DNA from: CAYNLG01 sp964397995
GTDB taxonomy: Bacteria; Planctomycetota; Phycisphaerae; FEN-1346
Reading direction: 5' to 3'
DNA: 38,475 nt
NCBI GenBank assembly: GCA_964397995.1
Contig: CAYNLG010000030.1
Coordinates: forward strand, 1 to 38,475
Below, in pieces: positions 1-7,946 of the stretch (position 1 is its first letter; the number at the start of each line of letters is the position of its first letter). Made by a program: the position numbers and the translations under genes. The notes below the pieces were generated by a model. The model was not told the origin of the DNA, did no database searches, and was given only the letters and a program-made list of their open reading frames with translations.

Positions 1-270
1 GGGATGCTGTCCAGCGCATGGGGACAAGTTGACCTGTCGCTTGTCCGGTTTCTGCGAGTCGTCGGCGAGGCCGCCACCCGTGTGCCTCCCGAGACGCGCG
101 ACCGTTGGCCCGAGATCCCGTGGCGCGACGTAACAGATCTCCGTAACCGGTTGATTCATGACTACGACACCGTCACTTTCGACATTCTCTGAGTGATCGT
201 GACGCATGACCTCGTGCCCTTGGTCGCGCAACTCGAAAAGGTTCTGAGGTCACTGTCACGGGAGGTCTGA
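1..270 (+). pseudogene. HepT-like HEPN (DUF86) toxin, 5'-partial, broken by in-frame TGA
   Basis: The readable part has the HepT/DUF86 pattern: a GEAA segment, PEIPWRDVTDLRN, and the RX4HXY motif (RNRLIHDY) that forms the HEPN RNase site and is the known target of the MntA antitoxin in this family. The frame is open from base 1, so the true start lies left of the window; the ATG at 4 is inside the conserved domain. Translation stops at a TGA at 190-192. The same frame then continues as VIVTHDLVPLVAQLEKVL up to a TGA at 268-270, which is the expected C-terminal helix of the family. At the stop position the family normally has Trp (as in DIVW), so one TGG-to-TGA change explains it. The catalytic motif lies before the stop. 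Whether the shortened protein is active is unknown. The MntA-type partner would lie upstream, outside the window. Confidence 0.7.
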
Positions 271-335
271 TTCACTGCGGCCAGTACCTCGGAGTCTGTT
301 CCGTGCGCCAGGTATAGCCCCGAAGAGGAGTTAAC

Positions 336-2702
336 GTGGACTGCGGACACTTCACCGACGACGGGCGCGAGTACGTGATCACCGACCCCTCCACGCCGCG
401 CCCCTGGCACAGCTACCTCGTCAATGACACCTACCTCGTCAACCTGACCCAGCACGCGACCGGGGCCAGCTTCTACCAGCCGCGCGGCGAGGGGTTGCGC
501 GTCAACGTAACCGAGGACCGAGACGGCAGCGGCGGCCCGCGGTTCGTCTACCTCCGCGACCGGGAGAGCGGCGACGCCTGGAGCCTGACCGGGGCCCCGA
601 CGTTCGAGCCGATGGACGCCTGGCGGTGCCGCGTCGGTCTCGGCTACCAGGTCAACGAAAGCCGCCTCCATGGCATCGAGGCGAGTTGGCGGGTCTTCGT
701 GCCCCAGGCCGACGACCCATGCGAGCTCTGGACGGTCACCGTTCGCAACGCCTCCGACCGGCCGCGTCGCCTGGCCGTCTTCCCGTACGTCGAGATGCAC
801 CTGACGGGCGGGTCGACGCTGATGGACTTCGTCTCGGTGCTCGGCGGGCGGTATGACCCGGCGCTCAAGGCGGTCTTCGGCATCAACCGTTGCGTCAAGT
901 TCCCGCCGATGTTCAAGGCGATGCTCGCCTCCGACGCCGAGGTCGCCGGCGCGACCGTCGGCCGTGACGCCTTCGTGGGCACGTACGGGAGCTACGCGGC
1001 CCCGGAGGCCGTCCTGCGCGGCGACGTTCACAACCCGGAGGCCGGGACGGAGTGGCTCGGCGCGTCGCTGCGCCACGAACTGGGCCTGGGCCCCGGCGAG
1101 GCGGCCACGATCCACTGCCTGGTCGGCGTGATCGACTCCGAGGCCGCCGGACGCCGCCTCGTCGAGCGGTGGCTCGCCCCCGGCGCGGTGGAGGGGGCGT
1201 TCGCCGACCTCACCGGGAAAGCCGACGCGATGGTCTCGCGTACCCGCGTCGAGACCGGCGACCCGCAGTGCGACCGTTGGATGAATGTGTGGCTGAAGCA
1301 CCAGCTCCGCTTTGTCGCCCGCTGGGGACGCGTCATCGGCCGCGGCTTCCGCGACATCCTTCAGGACACCTTCGGGCACCGCCTGACTGACCCCGAGGCG
1401 GCGCGCCAGTGCCTGCTCGAGGTCTTCTCGAAGCAGTTCCCCGACGGCAAGTGCATCCGGGCTTGGCGGCTCCCGACGGCGGAGCTCGACCTCCAGGATT
1501 ATGCCGACAGCCCGAGCTGGATGAGCATGGCCCTGGCGATGTACCTGAAGGAGACCGGCGACTTCGGCGTCCTGGACGAGCGCGTCACGTACCTGAACCC
1601 GAGCAACATGTATGCCCCGCCGGTCTCCGACGCGACCGTCTGGGAACACGCCGTCCTGGCCCAGCGATACCTGCTCCGCGAACTCGGCCGCCACGGCCTC
1701 TCGAAAATCTACTACGGCGACTGGTGCGACACGATGAACGGGGTCGGCGCGGCCGGGCGCGGCGAGAGCGTGATGCTCTCGATGCAGGTCGTCTGGAGCT
1801 GCGACCTGCTGGCTGAGTTGGCCGAGGAGGTCGGCGACCGGGGCCTGGCGCGCGAAATGCGCGAAGGCGCCCGTGACGTGGCCGAGGCGGTGAATGCCGT
1901 TGCCTGGGACGGCCAGTGGTACCTCCGGGCGTTCGACGACGATGGCGTCCCCGTCGGCACAGACGACCCGCCGGCCGGCGACGGCGGCGAGGGGCGCCTC
2001 TTCCTGAACCCGCAGAGTTGGGCCCTTATCGCCGGGCTCGCGAGCGGCGACCGCGCCGCCTCGGCCGTCGAGGCCGTCCTCGAGCACCTCGACACCGGCT
2101 ACGGCGTCACCCTCAACTGGCCGCCCTACACGGCCCTGCGGCCCCGCATCGGCCAGATGACCGCCATGTCGCCCGGCTTCTACGAGAACGGGAGCGTCTA
2201 CGTCCACGGCAACTGCTTCTGGATCCACGCCCTGGCCGCGAGCGGACGCGGCGAGGAGGCCTGGCGGGCCCTCCGGGCCATCCTCCCCGACACGCCCAAC
2301 AAGCCGAACGCCGACACCGAGCCCTTCGTCATCCCGAACTTCTACATCGGGCCGGCCGCCCCCGAGCGGCGGCACCAACAGAACCTCTACCTCTCGGGCT
2401 GGCGGACCGGCTCGGCCGCCTGGCTCTTCATGACCGTTCTCGAGGAGATTCTCGGTCTTCGCGCCGAGTACGCCGGCCTCGCGGTCGACCCGCACCTGCC
2501 GGACGCCTGGACGCGGGTGCGCGTCGTGCGGCCCTTCCGCGGCGACGCCTACGAGGTGACGATCGAGAAGCCCGAGGGGCCGTGCGGTCCCGTGCGGGAG
2601 GTGATGCTGGACGGCGAGCGGCTCGACGAGCCGCTCATCCCGCCCGCCGGCGACGGCGCCGCGCACACGGTGCGCGTCACGATGGACGCCGCCGCTTCGT
2701 AG
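336..2702 (+). CDS. GH94-family glycoside phosphorylase (cellobiose/chitobiose phosphorylase-like)
   Basis: Predicted cytoplasmic inverting phosphorylase of 788 residues, the usual size for GH94. Such enzymes split a beta-linked disaccharide with phosphate to give a sugar 1-phosphate. The N-terminal half is a beta-sandwich-like domain. The (alpha/alpha)6 part carries GFRDILQD (about 337-344, the -1 subsite signature) and YYGDWCDTMN (Asp462 and Asp465, the region of the catalytic acid). The end has TEPFVIPNFYIGP and LSGWRTGSAAW, typical of the family C-terminus. The start is GTG at 336, with an AGAGGAG ribosome-binding site 5 nt upstream. The substrate cannot be set from sequence: cellobiose, chitobiose and cellobionic-acid phosphorylases all share these motifs. 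Its stop lies 1 nt from the stop of the convergent sulfatase gene. No signal peptide is visible. Confidence 0.85.
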   Translation: MDCGHFTDDGREYVITDPSTPRPWHSYLVNDTYLVNLTQHATGASFYQPRGEGLRVNVTEDRDGSGGPRFVYLRDRESGDAWSLTGAPTFEPMDAWRCRVGLGYQVNESRLHGIEASWRVFVPQADDPCELWTVTVRNASDRPRRLAVFPYVEMHLTGGSTLMDFVSVLGGRYDPALKAVFGINRCVKFPPMFKAMLASDAEVAGATVGRDAFVGTYGSYAAPEAVLRGDVHNPEAGTEWLGASLRHELGLGPGEAATIHCLVGVIDSEAAGRRLVERWLAPGAVEGAFADLTGKADAMVSRTRVETGDPQCDRWMNVWLKHQLRFVARWGRVIGRGFRDILQDTFGHRLTDPEAARQCLLEVFSKQFPDGKCIRAWRLPTAELDLQDYADSPSWMSMALAMYLKETGDFGVLDERVTYLNPSNMYAPPVSDATVWEHAVLAQRYLLRELGRHGLSKIYYGDWCDTMNGVGAAGRGESVMLSMQVVWSCDLLAELAEEVGDRGLAREMREGARDVAEAVNAVAWDGQWYLRAFDDDGVPVGTDDPPAGDGGEGRLFLNPQSWALIAGLASGDRAASAVEAVLEHLDTGYGVTLNWPPYTALRPRIGQMTAMSPGFYENGSVYVHGNCFWIHALAASGRGEEAWRALRAILPDTPNKPNADTEPFVIPNFYIGPAAPERRHQQNLYLSGWRTGSAAWLFMTVLEEILGLRAEYAGLAVDPHLPDAWTRVRVVRPFRGDAYEVTIEKPEGPCGPVREVMLDGERLDEPLIPPAGDGAAHTVRVTMDAAAS

Positions 2703-2703
2703 C

Positions 2704-4095
2704 TCAGTAGGCCCACTCACGCGGCAAGGGCCGCTCGATGGCTACCAGCCGCGCCGCCAGCGCCCGCCGCATCTCCGAGAGCGCCTCGGCCGCGGCGGGC
2801 TCGCCCGCGACGTCGCGGTACCCGTTCGGATCGGTCTCCAGATCGTAGAGCGCCTCGCGCCCGTCAGTGCGGAGGACGTAACGGTAGCGGCTGGAGCGGA
2901 GGCTCTTGTAGCCGGTCTGCTCGGTCAGGGCGACGTCCCGGCCCGCCTCGTCCGGCAAGGTCGGCAGCGGTCGCCCCTGGCACGTGGGCGGCACCGGCAC
3001 GCCGGCGGCCTCCAGCAGTGTCGGAAGCAGGTCCACCGCCTCGACGATCGTCCTCTCGAGTGTCACCCCGGAGCCCACAGCGTCCGGGCGGCGGACGATG
3101 AGCGGCGTCCGGCTGACCTGGTCGTGCCCCGGGTAGCCCTTCCCGTACTGCAGGTGCTCGCCGAGCCATTCGCCGTGGTCGCTCGTGAAGACGACCAGGG
3201 TCCGGTCCGCCAGACCGAGGGCGTCGAGTTCGTCGAGGATGCGCCCGACGTAGTGGTCGACCTCGCTGACCATGGCGTAGTACCCCTGGCGCGCGAGCCG
3301 CAGTTCCTCTTCGGTGAACCGGCCCTCCTTCCGCCGCGCGAGCACCTCCTTCGGCATCTCCGGCAGGGCGAGCGTCGCCGGGTCGTAGAGGTCGATGAAC
3401 GCCCGCGGGGCGACCCAGGGCGAGTGGGGCGCGTAGAAGCCTGAGAAGCAGAAGAACGGCCGGTCGCGATGGGCCCGCAGGAACGCGACAGTCTGTTCGC
3501 CGACGAAGGCCGAATGCGTCAGGTCCGCCCCGGCCGCGAACGGGATCGGCCGCTTCGGGAACCGCTGATCCGGATGCACGATGCCGTCACGGACGCCCAT
3601 CTCCCTGTGCCACACCTCGGTTGCGGGGGGCAGGCCCACGCTGATCCGGTCGAGTTCGCCCGGCGCCTTCCGCCGCACCCACGCCCGGTACGCGTCCTCG
3701 TAGCACCCCGGCTCGTCCGACAACTCCATGTGGTCGAAGCCGTAGTCCGGGTGCGGGTAGCGGTGGTCGCGGTGGGCATGCGGCAGGAAGTGGAGCTTGC
3801 CCACGAGGCCGCTTGTGTAGCCGTAGGGCTTCAGCATGCGCGGCAGCGTCAAGGCGTCAGTCGGCAGGGGAATCCCGTTCTCCGTGCATCCGAGGACGGA
3901 GCAGTAGGTCCCCGTCAGGAGCGACTCGCGGCTCGGCATGCACACCGGGCTCTGCACGAAGTGCCGCAGGTAGATCGCCCCCTCGGCGGCCAGACGGTCG
4001 AGGTTGGGCGTGTGGATGTCGGGGTTGCCGGCGGCGCCGAGCGCGTCCCAGCGCTGCTGGTCGGTGTGCAGGATGAGCAGGTTCGGCCGGTCCAT
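2704..4095 (-). CDS. Type I sulfatase
   Basis: Sulfate-ester hydrolase of 463 residues in the alkaline phosphatase/sulfatase superfamily. It has the signature CMPSRESLLTG with Cys52 in C-x-P-S-R, the residue that a maturase converts to formylglycine. Metal ligands are suggested by HTDQQ near the N-terminus and by FTSDHGEW near residue 300; GKLHF fits the active-site Lys/His. I chose the ATG at 4093-4095 because the protein then begins MDRPNLLILHTDQQ, the normal sulfatase start. The open frame extends further upstream, but only through the shadow of the preceding gene. The ATG overlaps the TGA of the upstream aldolase gene by one base (TGATG), so translation is probably coupled. No signal peptide is seen, so it appears cytoplasmic. 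The sulfated substrate is unknown. No maturase gene is present in this window. Confidence 0.88.
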   Translation of the reverse strand: MDRPNLLILHTDQQRWDALGAAGNPDIHTPNLDRLAAEGAIYLRHFVQSPVCMPSRESLLTGTYCSVLGCTENGIPLPTDALTLPRMLKPYGYTSGLVGKLHFLPHAHRDHRYPHPDYGFDHMELSDEPGCYEDAYRAWVRRKAPGELDRISVGLPPATEVWHREMGVRDGIVHPDQRFPKRPIPFAAGADLTHSAFVGEQTVAFLRAHRDRPFFCFSGFYAPHSPWVAPRAFIDLYDPATLALPEMPKEVLARRKEGRFTEEELRLARQGYYAMVSEVDHYVGRILDELDALGLADRTLVVFTSDHGEWLGEHLQYGKGYPGHDQVSRTPLIVRRPDAVGSGVTLERTIVEAVDLLPTLLEAAGVPVPPTCQGRPLPTLPDEAGRDVALTEQTGYKSLRSSRYRYVLRTDGREALYDLETDPNGYRDVAGEPAAAEALSEMRRALAARLVAIERPLPREWAY

Positions 4096-5024
4096 CACGG
4101 GATCTCCTCTGGCAGCAACAGGTCGCCGTCGAAGTAGCCCTCGGCCCGGAGGTCGCGCTCCAGCGCAGCCGCCTGAGCCTCGGAGAGTGGCGTAAGCGGC
4201 GACCGCACCGGGCCGCAGTCGAGGCCCACCATCGGCATCATGGCCTTGAGCGCCGGCAGGCCGCCATACTGTTTCGTGAGGACGCCCAGCCGCCGGCCGC
4301 GGGCCTGGAGCCGCCGGGCCTCGTCCAGGTCGCTCGCCCGGTACGCCCGCCATATGCGAAGGAAGAGCGGCGCCGCCGCGTTGTACGGCCCGCCGATCGA
4401 CCCGGCTACTCCGAGCACGAGGCCCGAAAGGAGCGTCTCGGTCCGGCCGAACAGGACCGTCAGCCGGTCGCCGGCCAACTCGACGCACGTCCCCAGGTCC
4501 GTGAGGTCATTGTCGGTGAACTTGATGCCCGCGAGGGTGGGGATGCGGCCGATGGCGGCCGCGAGGAAAGCCGAGGCCTTCACCGGCGTGTGCGTCCGCG
4601 AGGGCATGTGGTAGTAGTAGAAGGGCGTCTCGCCGGCCGCCGCCGCGATCCGCGCACAGACGTCCACGAGCCCGCCGGCCGTCTTCGGCCCGAAGTACGT
4701 CGGTGCGACCGTCGCGACGGCGTCCGCCCCGACCTCGGCCGCGTGAGCCGCCAGGGCCTCGGCGTCCGGCAGGCAGTCGCATCCGACTTGGGCGACAACC
4801 CGGAGGCCTGGCGGCGCGGCCGCCCTCCAGCGTTCGAGCACCTCGCGGCGCTCGGCGACGGTCAGCGACGGTCCTTCGCCCGCCGTCCCGCACACAAAGG
4901 CGCCCGCCAGACCCGTGCCCCCGAGCGCCGCCGCCAGGGCGTCGATCCGACCCGCGTCCAGCGCCCCGTCCGCGCGCAGCGGCGTGTGCGCGGCAGCGAT
5001 GAGGCCCGAGAGCGGCTTGCCCAT
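4095..5024 (-). CDS. N-acetylneuraminate lyase / dihydrodipicolinate synthase family aldolase
   Basis: Class I (Schiff-base) TIM-barrel aldolase of 309 residues. GTAGEG at 46-51 is the pyruvate carboxylate-binding motif, YYYHMP around 136-141 holds the catalytic Tyr, and Lys168 in GIKFTDNDL is the Schiff-base lysine. The GIKFTDNDL-DLGTC context is closer to N-acetylneuraminate lyases than to lysine-pathway DapA, so cleavage of a sialic-acid-like or other 2-keto sugar acid to pyruvate is most likely. A KDG-type aldolase remains possible. It starts at ATG 5024 with AAGGGA upstream, is the first gene of a two-gene unit with the sulfatase, and is divergent from fbaB. Pairing with a sulfatase and facing a GH94 phosphorylase suggests use of a modified glycan, which is an inference. 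Confidence 0.8.
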   Translation of the reverse strand: MGKPLSGLIAAAHTPLRADGALDAGRIDALAAALGGTGLAGAFVCGTAGEGPSLTVAERREVLERWRAAAPPGLRVVAQVGCDCLPDAEALAAHAAEVGADAVATVAPTYFGPKTAGGLVDVCARIAAAAGETPFYYYHMPSRTHTPVKASAFLAAAIGRIPTLAGIKFTDNDLTDLGTCVELAGDRLTVLFGRTETLLSGLVLGVAGSIGGPYNAAAPLFLRIWRAYRASDLDEARRLQARGRRLGVLTKQYGGLPALKAMMPMVGLDCGPVRSPLTPLSEAQAAALERDLRAEGYFDGDLLLPEEIP

Positions 5025-5059
5025 GGCGTGTCCCTTACCGGAGGGTCAGCGGTCCGGCT

Positions 5060-5088
5060 ATCCTGCGCGCCGCCCGGCCGGCACGCAA
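5060..5088 (-). promoter_or_regulatory. Putative promoter of aldolase-sulfatase unit
   Basis: TTGCGT (complement of 5083-5088), a 17-nt spacer, then CAGGAT (complement of 5060-5065). It lies 36 nt before the ATG at 5024 and back to back with the fbaB promoter. The -10 box is a weak match, so this is a moderate guess. Confidence 0.35.
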
Positions 5089-5105
5089 GACATTCCGCCG
5101 CACGC

Positions 5106-5135
5106 TTGACGACCGCGCGCCGCGGCGCGTATAGT
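5106..5135 (+). promoter_or_regulatory. Sigma-70-like promoter of fbaB
   Basis: TTGACG at 5106-5111 and TATAGT at 5130-5135 with an 18-nt spacer, a good housekeeping-type match. The expected transcript start near 5142 leaves a leader of about 34 nt carrying AAGGAGG before the ATG at 5176. Confidence 0.65.
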
Positions 5136-5175
5136 CCATGCGGTTCCATAGGCCCTTCAGTAAGGAGGACGCACC

Positions 5176-6246
5176 ATGGCAGCCATCGACGCGATCCGTG
5201 ACCACCTCGGCGACGAGGCCGACGACCTGCTCACCTACGAGGCGACCGGCATCTCGAAGGACCGGCTCCACCTGCCCGGACCGGACTTCATCAACCGCGT
5301 CCTCGTGCCCAACGACCGGCCGACCCCGGTGCTCGCCCAACTGCGGCGGCTCTTCAACCACGGCCGCCTTGCCGGTACGGGCCATGTTTCGCTCCTGCCC
5401 GTCGACCAAGGCATCGAGCACTCGGCGGCGGCCAGCTTCGCCCCCAACCCGGACTACTTCGACCCGGAGAACATCGTCAAGCTCGCGATCGAGGGCGGCT
5501 GCAACGGCGTCGCTTCGACTCTCGGTGTCCTGGGGGCCGTCAGCCGCCGCCACGCCCACAAGATTCCCTTCATCGTCAAGCTCAATCATAACGAGCTCCT
5601 GACGCTGCCCAACGCCTACGACCAGCGGATGTTCGCCTCCGTCGAGCAGGCCTACTGGATGGGCGCCGCCGGCGTCGGCGCGACCATCTACTACGGCTCC
5701 GACAAGTCCCGCCGCCAGATCGAAGAGGTCACGGAGGCGTTCCAGGCGGCGCACGAGCGCGGCATGTTCACGGTGCTCTGGTGCTACCTGCGGAACAGCG
5801 CCCTGAAGACCAAGGAAGCGGACTACCATTTGGCGGCCGACCTCACGGGCCAGGCCAACTACCTGGGCGTCACCCTCGGCGCCGACATCATCAAGCAGAA
5901 ACAGCCCGAGTGCAACCGCGGCTTCGAGGCGATGTCCGCGGAGAAACGCTACGGCCGTACGCATCCCCGCGTCTACGACGAGCTCTGTCCGGATCATCCC
6001 ATCGAGTGGACCCGTTGGCAGGTCGTCAACTGCTACATGGGCCGCGCCCCCCTCATCAACTCCGGCGGGGCCTCCGGCGACAACGACTTCGCCCAGGCCG
6101 TCCGCACCGCCGTCATCAACAAGCGGGCCGGCGGCACGGGCCTCATCAGCGGCCGCAAGGCCTTCCAGCGGCCGATGGCCGAGGGCGCCAAGCTCCTGAA
6201 CGCCATCCAAGACGTGTACCTGTGCGACGAGGTGACCGTGGCGTGA
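5176..6246 (+). CDS. fbaB: Class I fructose-bisphosphate aldolase (FbaB/DhnA type)
   Basis: Glycolytic/gluconeogenic aldolase of 356 residues, close to the usual length of bacterial FbaB. It cleaves fructose 1,6-bisphosphate to glyceraldehyde 3-phosphate and dihydroxyacetone phosphate through a lysine Schiff base. Recognisable family segments are LLPVDQGIEHS near residue 75, IVKLNHNE near 135, IYYGSD near 175, and GADIIKQKQP with Lys240 as the probable Schiff-base residue. The C-terminal NSGGASGDNDF is the phosphate-binding loop, and ISGRKAFQRP lies near the end. The ATG at 5176 follows a strong AAGGAGG site and a recognisable promoter. The gene appears monocistronic. Cytoplasmic; assignment is firm. 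Confidence 0.92.
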   Translation: MAAIDAIRDHLGDEADDLLTYEATGISKDRLHLPGPDFINRVLVPNDRPTPVLAQLRRLFNHGRLAGTGHVSLLPVDQGIEHSAAASFAPNPDYFDPENIVKLAIEGGCNGVASTLGVLGAVSRRHAHKIPFIVKLNHNELLTLPNAYDQRMFASVEQAYWMGAAGVGATIYYGSDKSRRQIEEVTEAFQAAHERGMFTVLWCYLRNSALKTKEADYHLAADLTGQANYLGVTLGADIIKQKQPECNRGFEAMSAEKRYGRTHPRVYDELCPDHPIEWTRWQVVNCYMGRAPLINSGGASGDNDFAQAVRTAVINKRAGGTGLISGRKAFQRPMAEGAKLLNAIQDVYLCDEVTVA

Positions 6247-6274
6247 TGCCGCGGGGCCGGGGGGTGGCCGGGCG

Positions 6275-6901
6275 ATGAACGGACGCGACTCGGTGACGCT
6301 CGAAGCGGGCGGCGCGGCCTGGCGCGTCCGGTTCCGGGGCGCCGGCCCCGATGTCGATCTGCCGCCGTTCGTCGGCGCGTTCGAGGTGAGCCCGGTCGAG
6401 GGCGGCGAGGGCCGGACCCTCCGTGTCACCTTGGGGCTCGACTTCCTCTGGTCGGCCGATGCCGCCCTCAATGCCGGCGAGGCCGCCGAGAAGGCCATGC
6501 GCACGATCGGCGTCCTCTGCGTCGAGGCCTGCCTGGCCGGCACCATCGAGCCCGACGCCGAAGGCCACCTCCAGGTTCGAGACTTCATCGGCGACCGCGA
6601 GCCGGAGTACACCAGCGTCGAGCGATTTATCGGCAGCCTGTACGACCCGCCGGGACGCATCGAGCGCATGGCCCGCCGCGACGTGCTCCGCTGTCTTCTC
6701 GAAAAGGCCGACGCCGACCCCGAAGCGCGCCTCCAGACTCGCGAGGTCCTGGCCTGGTCGGGCAAGCGGCGTTTCTACGACGAGGAGACGGCCCGCGACG
6801 CGCTGGCGGCACTGGAGCGCGACGGCCTGGTGGAGCAGGGAGGCCAGGGAGCCCGCATCCCGCCCGACCGTCTGAACGAGGCCAGGGCGACGCTCACGTG
6901 A
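6275..6901 (+). CDS. Unrecognised protein with winged-helix-like C-terminus
   Basis: I do not recognise the family of this 208-residue protein. The first 120 or so residues look like a mixed alpha/beta domain with no signal peptide or membrane segment. Residues 130-208 read as a small helical region ending in ARDALAALERDGLVEQ, the cadence of a winged-helix recognition helix and wing, so DNA binding is possible. It begins at ATG 6275, 28 nt after fbaB, with only a poor GGGG-rich ribosome-binding site. Its stop overlaps the 3' end of the convergent acetyltransferase gene by 8 nt. Coding is supported by normal composition and full use of the gap between two solid genes. Function unknown. Confidence 0.6.
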   Translation: MNGRDSVTLEAGGAAWRVRFRGAGPDVDLPPFVGAFEVSPVEGGEGRTLRVTLGLDFLWSADAALNAGEAAEKAMRTIGVLCVEACLAGTIEPDAEGHLQVRDFIGDREPEYTSVERFIGSLYDPPGRIERMARRDVLRCLLEKADADPEARLQTREVLAWSGKRRFYDEETARDALAALERDGLVEQGGQGARIPPDRLNEARATLT

Positions 6902-7844
6902 GCTCCCGGCCCTCGGCGGCCAGACCGTCGAGGGCATCGCGCGGCACGTACCAGGCCATCCGCCGGTTCACTTCCCGGAAGCCTGCTTCGCGGTAGAGCC
7001 GCATGGCCGGCTCGTTCGCCGTGTCGCAGGCAAGGCCCAGATGCCGGAAACCCAGGCGCGCCGTATCGCGGACCGCCCGCGCCACCAGGGCCTTTCCCAC
7101 GCCGCGGCCCCGCGCCTCGGGCACCACGCCCAGGTAGACGATCTCGCCCCGCCGCTGAAGCGTGTTGACGAGGACCACGCCGACCGGCTCGCCGTCCTCG
7201 GCCGCAAGATGCCACGCGTCGGGCCGGAACAGGCCTGTCCGCCGGTGGGTCTCCATGACGTCCTTCACGTCGCGCAGACCGACCAGGCCCGGGCAATCGC
7301 GGCTGCCGCCGTAGGTGCGGCGAATGGTCTCGGGGAACCGGGCGCTGCGGAGCCAGCGGTAACGGACCCAGCGGAAGCGGCCGCGCGCCAGCGCGTCGGC
7401 TTCGCGCGGTTCGATCGGCCGCCGCAGGTACGCGAGGTCCGCCAGACGCGCCAGGCCGGCTTCCTGGAGGACGTGCGCCAGGCGGTCCGCCCCGGCCGCC
7501 GGTGTCAGGGCCTGGATGAGCCGCGAGCCCCCCGCCGCCGCCATCGCCGCCGCCGTCCGGACGAGCCGCGCCGCCGTGGGGTCGTCCCAGTCGGCGAGGC
7601 GCGGGGTCAGAATCAGGGCGCACCGCCCGGGGCTGGGGACATAGACGCAGGCCCCGACGACCTCGCTGCCGGCGACCGCCACCGCCTGGTACCGCGCGTT
7701 GGCCGCCAGCAGGTGTCCCATCGGGTCGGCCGCCCCCGGGGCGGTCGGCAGGCCGAGAAGCAGCTGGGCCACGGGTCGCGCCTCGTGGCGGCGAACGGGA
7801 CGGACGTCGATGGCAGCGGCCTCTCTCACCGGCGGGAACCTCAT
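6894..7844 (-). CDS. Tandem GNAT-family N-acetyltransferase
   Basis: Protein of 316 residues with a clear C-terminal GNAT domain: GVVLVNTLQRRGEIVYLGVVPEARGRGVGKALV holds motif A with the RGRGVG pyrophosphate loop for acetyl-CoA (quoted in two parts: GVVLVNTLQRRGEI and VVPEARGRGVGKALV). ANEPAMRLYREAGF follows as motif B. The N-terminal half (about 20-150) also has a GNAT-like rhythm but no clear acetyl-CoA loop, so it is probably a degenerate second copy. The substrate is unknown. I chose the ATG at 7842-7844 because upstream sequence belongs to the divergent pseudogene. A perfect TATAAT lies only 10 nt before this ATG, so the mRNA would be nearly leaderless, and no ribosome-binding site is visible. 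Confidence 0.8.
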   Translation of the reverse strand: MRFPPVREAAAIDVRPVRRHEARPVAQLLLGLPTAPGAADPMGHLLAANARYQAVAVAGSEVVGACVYVPSPGRCALILTPRLADWDDPTAARLVRTAAAMAAAGGSRLIQALTPAAGADRLAHVLQEAGLARLADLAYLRRPIEPREADALARGRFRWVRYRWLRSARFPETIRRTYGGSRDCPGLVGLRDVKDVMETHRRTGLFRPDAWHLAAEDGEPVGVVLVNTLQRRGEIVYLGVVPEARGRGVGKALVARAVRDTARLGFRHLGLACDTANEPAMRLYREAGFREVNRRMAWYVPRDALDGLAAEGRELT

Positions 7845-7854
7845 GCTCGCCCGG

Positions 7855-7860
7855 ATTATA
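7855..7860 (-). promoter_or_regulatory. TATAAT -10 box of the GNAT gene
   Basis: The minus strand reads TATAAT exactly. The predicted start is about 7 nt downstream, leaving only 3-4 nt before the ATG. A convincing -35 box at 16-18 nt is not visible. Confidence 0.45.
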
Positions 7861-7946
7861 GGTGCACGCCGCGGGATTTCCTTAGACAAAACCCGTGCCG
7901 AGGGGGCTCTTGAAGGCTGACGCGGCCTCAGGCACCGAGGGACGCC

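Noticed and set aside
190..192. TGA read as Trp or selenocysteine in the HepT-like gene
   Set aside because: Other genes in the window end at TGA within ATGA/GTGA overlaps, so TGA is a normal stop, and the family has no catalytic Cys at this site.
162..2720. Long minus-strand open frame of about 850 codons over the GH94 gene
   Set aside because: It is the antisense shadow of a well-supported gene. Its translation is Arg/Ala/Gly/Val-rich without any family motif, as expected in GC-rich DNA.
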